DNA from: Rouxiella badensis
Lineage (GTDB): Bacteria > Pseudomonadota > Gammaproteobacteria > Enterobacterales > Enterobacteriaceae
Direction: 5' to 3'
Assembly (NCBI RefSeq): GCF_002093665.1
Contig: NZ_MRWE01000001.1
Location: 124,001-188,000, forward strand
Length of the DNA stretch: 64,000 nucleotides
This document shows, one piece after another, positions 62,824 to 64,000 of the stretch (its first letter is position 1; the number at the start of each line of letters is the position of its first letter). The position numbers and the translations under genes are program-made. Under the pieces are notes generated by a model. The model did no database searches, was not told where the DNA came from, and saw only the letters and a list, made by a program, of their open reading frames with translations.

Positions 62824-64000
62824 CTAGTAGGTACGTGCTTTCGGCGGGAATGCCGCGCGCAGCTTAGGCTGCATGTTCACCTCACGGCGAGTCATGCTTT
62901 CGGTTTCCGGTTGGTAAAGCGTATGGCATAACCAGTTCGCATCATCACGATCCGGGAAGTCGAAGCGGCTGTGTGCGCCACGGCTCTCGGTGCGATAGTT
63001 GGCCGATACCGCAGTAGACAGTGCAACTTCCATCAGGTTGTCCAGTTCCAGACATTCGATACGCTGGGTGTTGAATTCAGTCGAGGTATCGTCCAGACGG
63101 GCATTCTGCAAACGTTCACGGATGTGCTTCAGATCTTCCAGACCCTTGGCCATCGCGTCACCTTCACGGAATACGGAGAAGTTGTTCTGCATACAAGCCT
63201 GCAGATCCTTGCGGATTTGCACCGGATCTTCACCCGAACGGGTGTTGTTCCAGCGGTTCATACGCTCCAGCGCCGCATCGATATCAGACTGGCTGGCATC
63301 GCGGCTTGGGCCCTGCTCCAGCAGAGATTCCTGCAAGTGCATACCCGCCGCACGACCGAACACGACCAGGTCGAGCAGTGAGTTTCCGCCCAGACGGTTG
63401 GCTCCGTGAACAGATACACAGGCGATTTCGCCTACCGCAAACAGGCCCGGGATCACTTCGTCTTCGCCTTTGGCGTTGACGCGCAGAGCCTGACCGGTCA
63501 CCTTAGTCGGAATGCCGCCCATCATATAGTGACAGGTAGGGATAACCGGAATAGGCTCTTTGACCGGGTCAACGTGAGCAAAGGTACGAGACAGCTCAAG
63601 GATACCCGGCAGGCGGGATTCCAGAACGTCTTTACCTAAGTGGTCCAGTTTCAGTTTTGCGTGAGGGCCCCAAGGACCGTCACAGCCACGGCCTTCACGG
63701 ATTTCGATCATGATAGAGCGCGCTACCACGTCACGACCCGCCAGGTCTTTGGCATTCGGCGCATAACGCTCCATGAAGCGTTCGCCGTCTTTATTAAGCA
63801 GATAACCGCCTTCACCACGGCAGCCTTCTGTCACCAGAACGCCTGCACCGGCGATACCGGTTGGGTGGAACTGCCACATTTCCATGTCCTGCACCGGAAC
63901 ACCCGCGCGCAGCGCCATGCCAACGCCGTCACCGGTGTTGATGTGAGCATTGGTGGTTGACTGGTAAATACGACCTGCACCGCCGGTTGCCAGCACGGTG
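62824..64000 (-). CDS. sdhA: Succinate dehydrogenase flavoprotein subunit SdhA, C-terminal part (cut by window edge)
   Basis: Catalytic FAD subunit of complex II. About 392 C-terminal codons are present; the N-terminal FAD-attachment His lies beyond position 64000. Visible are [22 protein letters not shown], the active-site [15 protein letters not shown], the catalytic-arginine region [63 protein letters not shown] and the family C-terminus FPPKARTY. Confidence 0.97.
   Translation of the reverse strand, partial: TVLATGGAGRIYQSTTNAHINTGDGVGMALRAGVPVQDMEMWQFHPTGIAGAGVLVTEGCRGEGGYLLNKDGERFMERYAPNAKDLAGRDVVARSIMIEIREGRGCDGPWGPHAKLKLDHLGKDVLESRLPGILELSRTFAHVDPVKEPIPVIPTCHYMMGGIPTKVTGQALRVNAKGEDEVIPGLFAVGEIACVSVHGANRLGGNSLLDLVVFGRAAGMHLQESLLEQGPSRDASQSDIDAALERMNRWNNTRSGEDPVQIRKDLQACMQNNFSVFREGDAMAKGLEDLKHIRERLQNARLDDTSTEFNTQRIECLELDNLMEVALSTAVSANYRTESRGAHSRFDFPDRDDANWLCHTLYQPETESMTRREVNMQPKLRAAFPPKARTY

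Overview
The window is 64 kb of chromosome from a gamma-proteobacterium of the order Enterobacterales, most likely Yersiniaceae (a Rahnella, Rouxiella, Ewingella or Serratia-like genome). The gene order follows the classic E. coli segment sdh-suc-cyd-tol-pal-nadA-aroG-gal-mod-bio-uvrB-moa almost throughout, and the proteins read as close relatives of the E. coli ones. Several E. coli neighbours are missing (pnuC, ybgE, mngRAB, ybhM to ybhF). An intergenic palindrome of a type I associate with Yersinia and Serratia lies beside uvrB. The genus is inference; there is no rRNA here. I see no prophage, insertion sequence, CRISPR array or toxin-type island.

Layout. 1-2.6 kb: start of rhlE, an mdtG-like efflux gene, ybhL. 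2.7-5.75 kb: moaABCDE on the minus strand, behind a molybdenum-cofactor riboswitch, a good promoter and a ModE-type site. 6-9.6 kb: ybhK, a small VF530-family gene, a palindromic repeat, and uvrB with a LexA box inside its promoter. 9.6-10.6 kb: about 1 kb of AT-rich non-coding DNA with a pair of inverted DnaA boxes. 10.6-16.4 kb: an orphan UrtE-like ABC ATPase, then bioBFCD and divergent bioA around a BirA operator. 16.4-21.4 kb: accessory genes not found here in E. coli (LysR regulator, methionine-type aminotransferase, amino-acid binding protein, curA-like reductase, DJ-1/PfpI protein). 21.4-31.1 kb: ybhB, ybhC, pgl, ybhA, modABC, acrZ, modE, modF. 31.2-35.8 kb: galETKM with three GalR-type operators. 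35.8-39 kb: an inserted TonB-dependent receptor with a Fur box, and psiF. 39-43.8 kb: gpmA, aroG, ybgS, zitB, nadA. 44.2-45.5 kb: three tRNA-Lys genes in a tandem-repeat array. 45.6-51.5 kb: ybgC-tolQRAB-pal-cpoB. 51.8-54.6 kb: cydABX. 55.4-64 kb: sucABCD, sdhB and the C-terminal part of sdhA.

How it fits together. The molybdenum genes form a coherent regulon: ModE-type sites of equal length lie at modA and moaA, and the riboswitch adds product feedback. The sdh-suc and cyd blocks link the TCA cycle to a high-affinity quinol oxidase. Tol-Pal maintains the outer membrane.

The least ordinary structure is the tRNA-Lys array. It has 257-bp units that each carry an intact tRNA, followed by 203-bp units that each carry a terminator. 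Every spacer ends in a 19-nt copy of the tRNA 3' end. This closely parallels the rtT repeats of the E. coli tyrT operon, but on a lysine tRNA. Other leads are the three-operator gal control region, the orphan ATPase with a damaged signature motif, and a coupled upstream ORF before ybhK.
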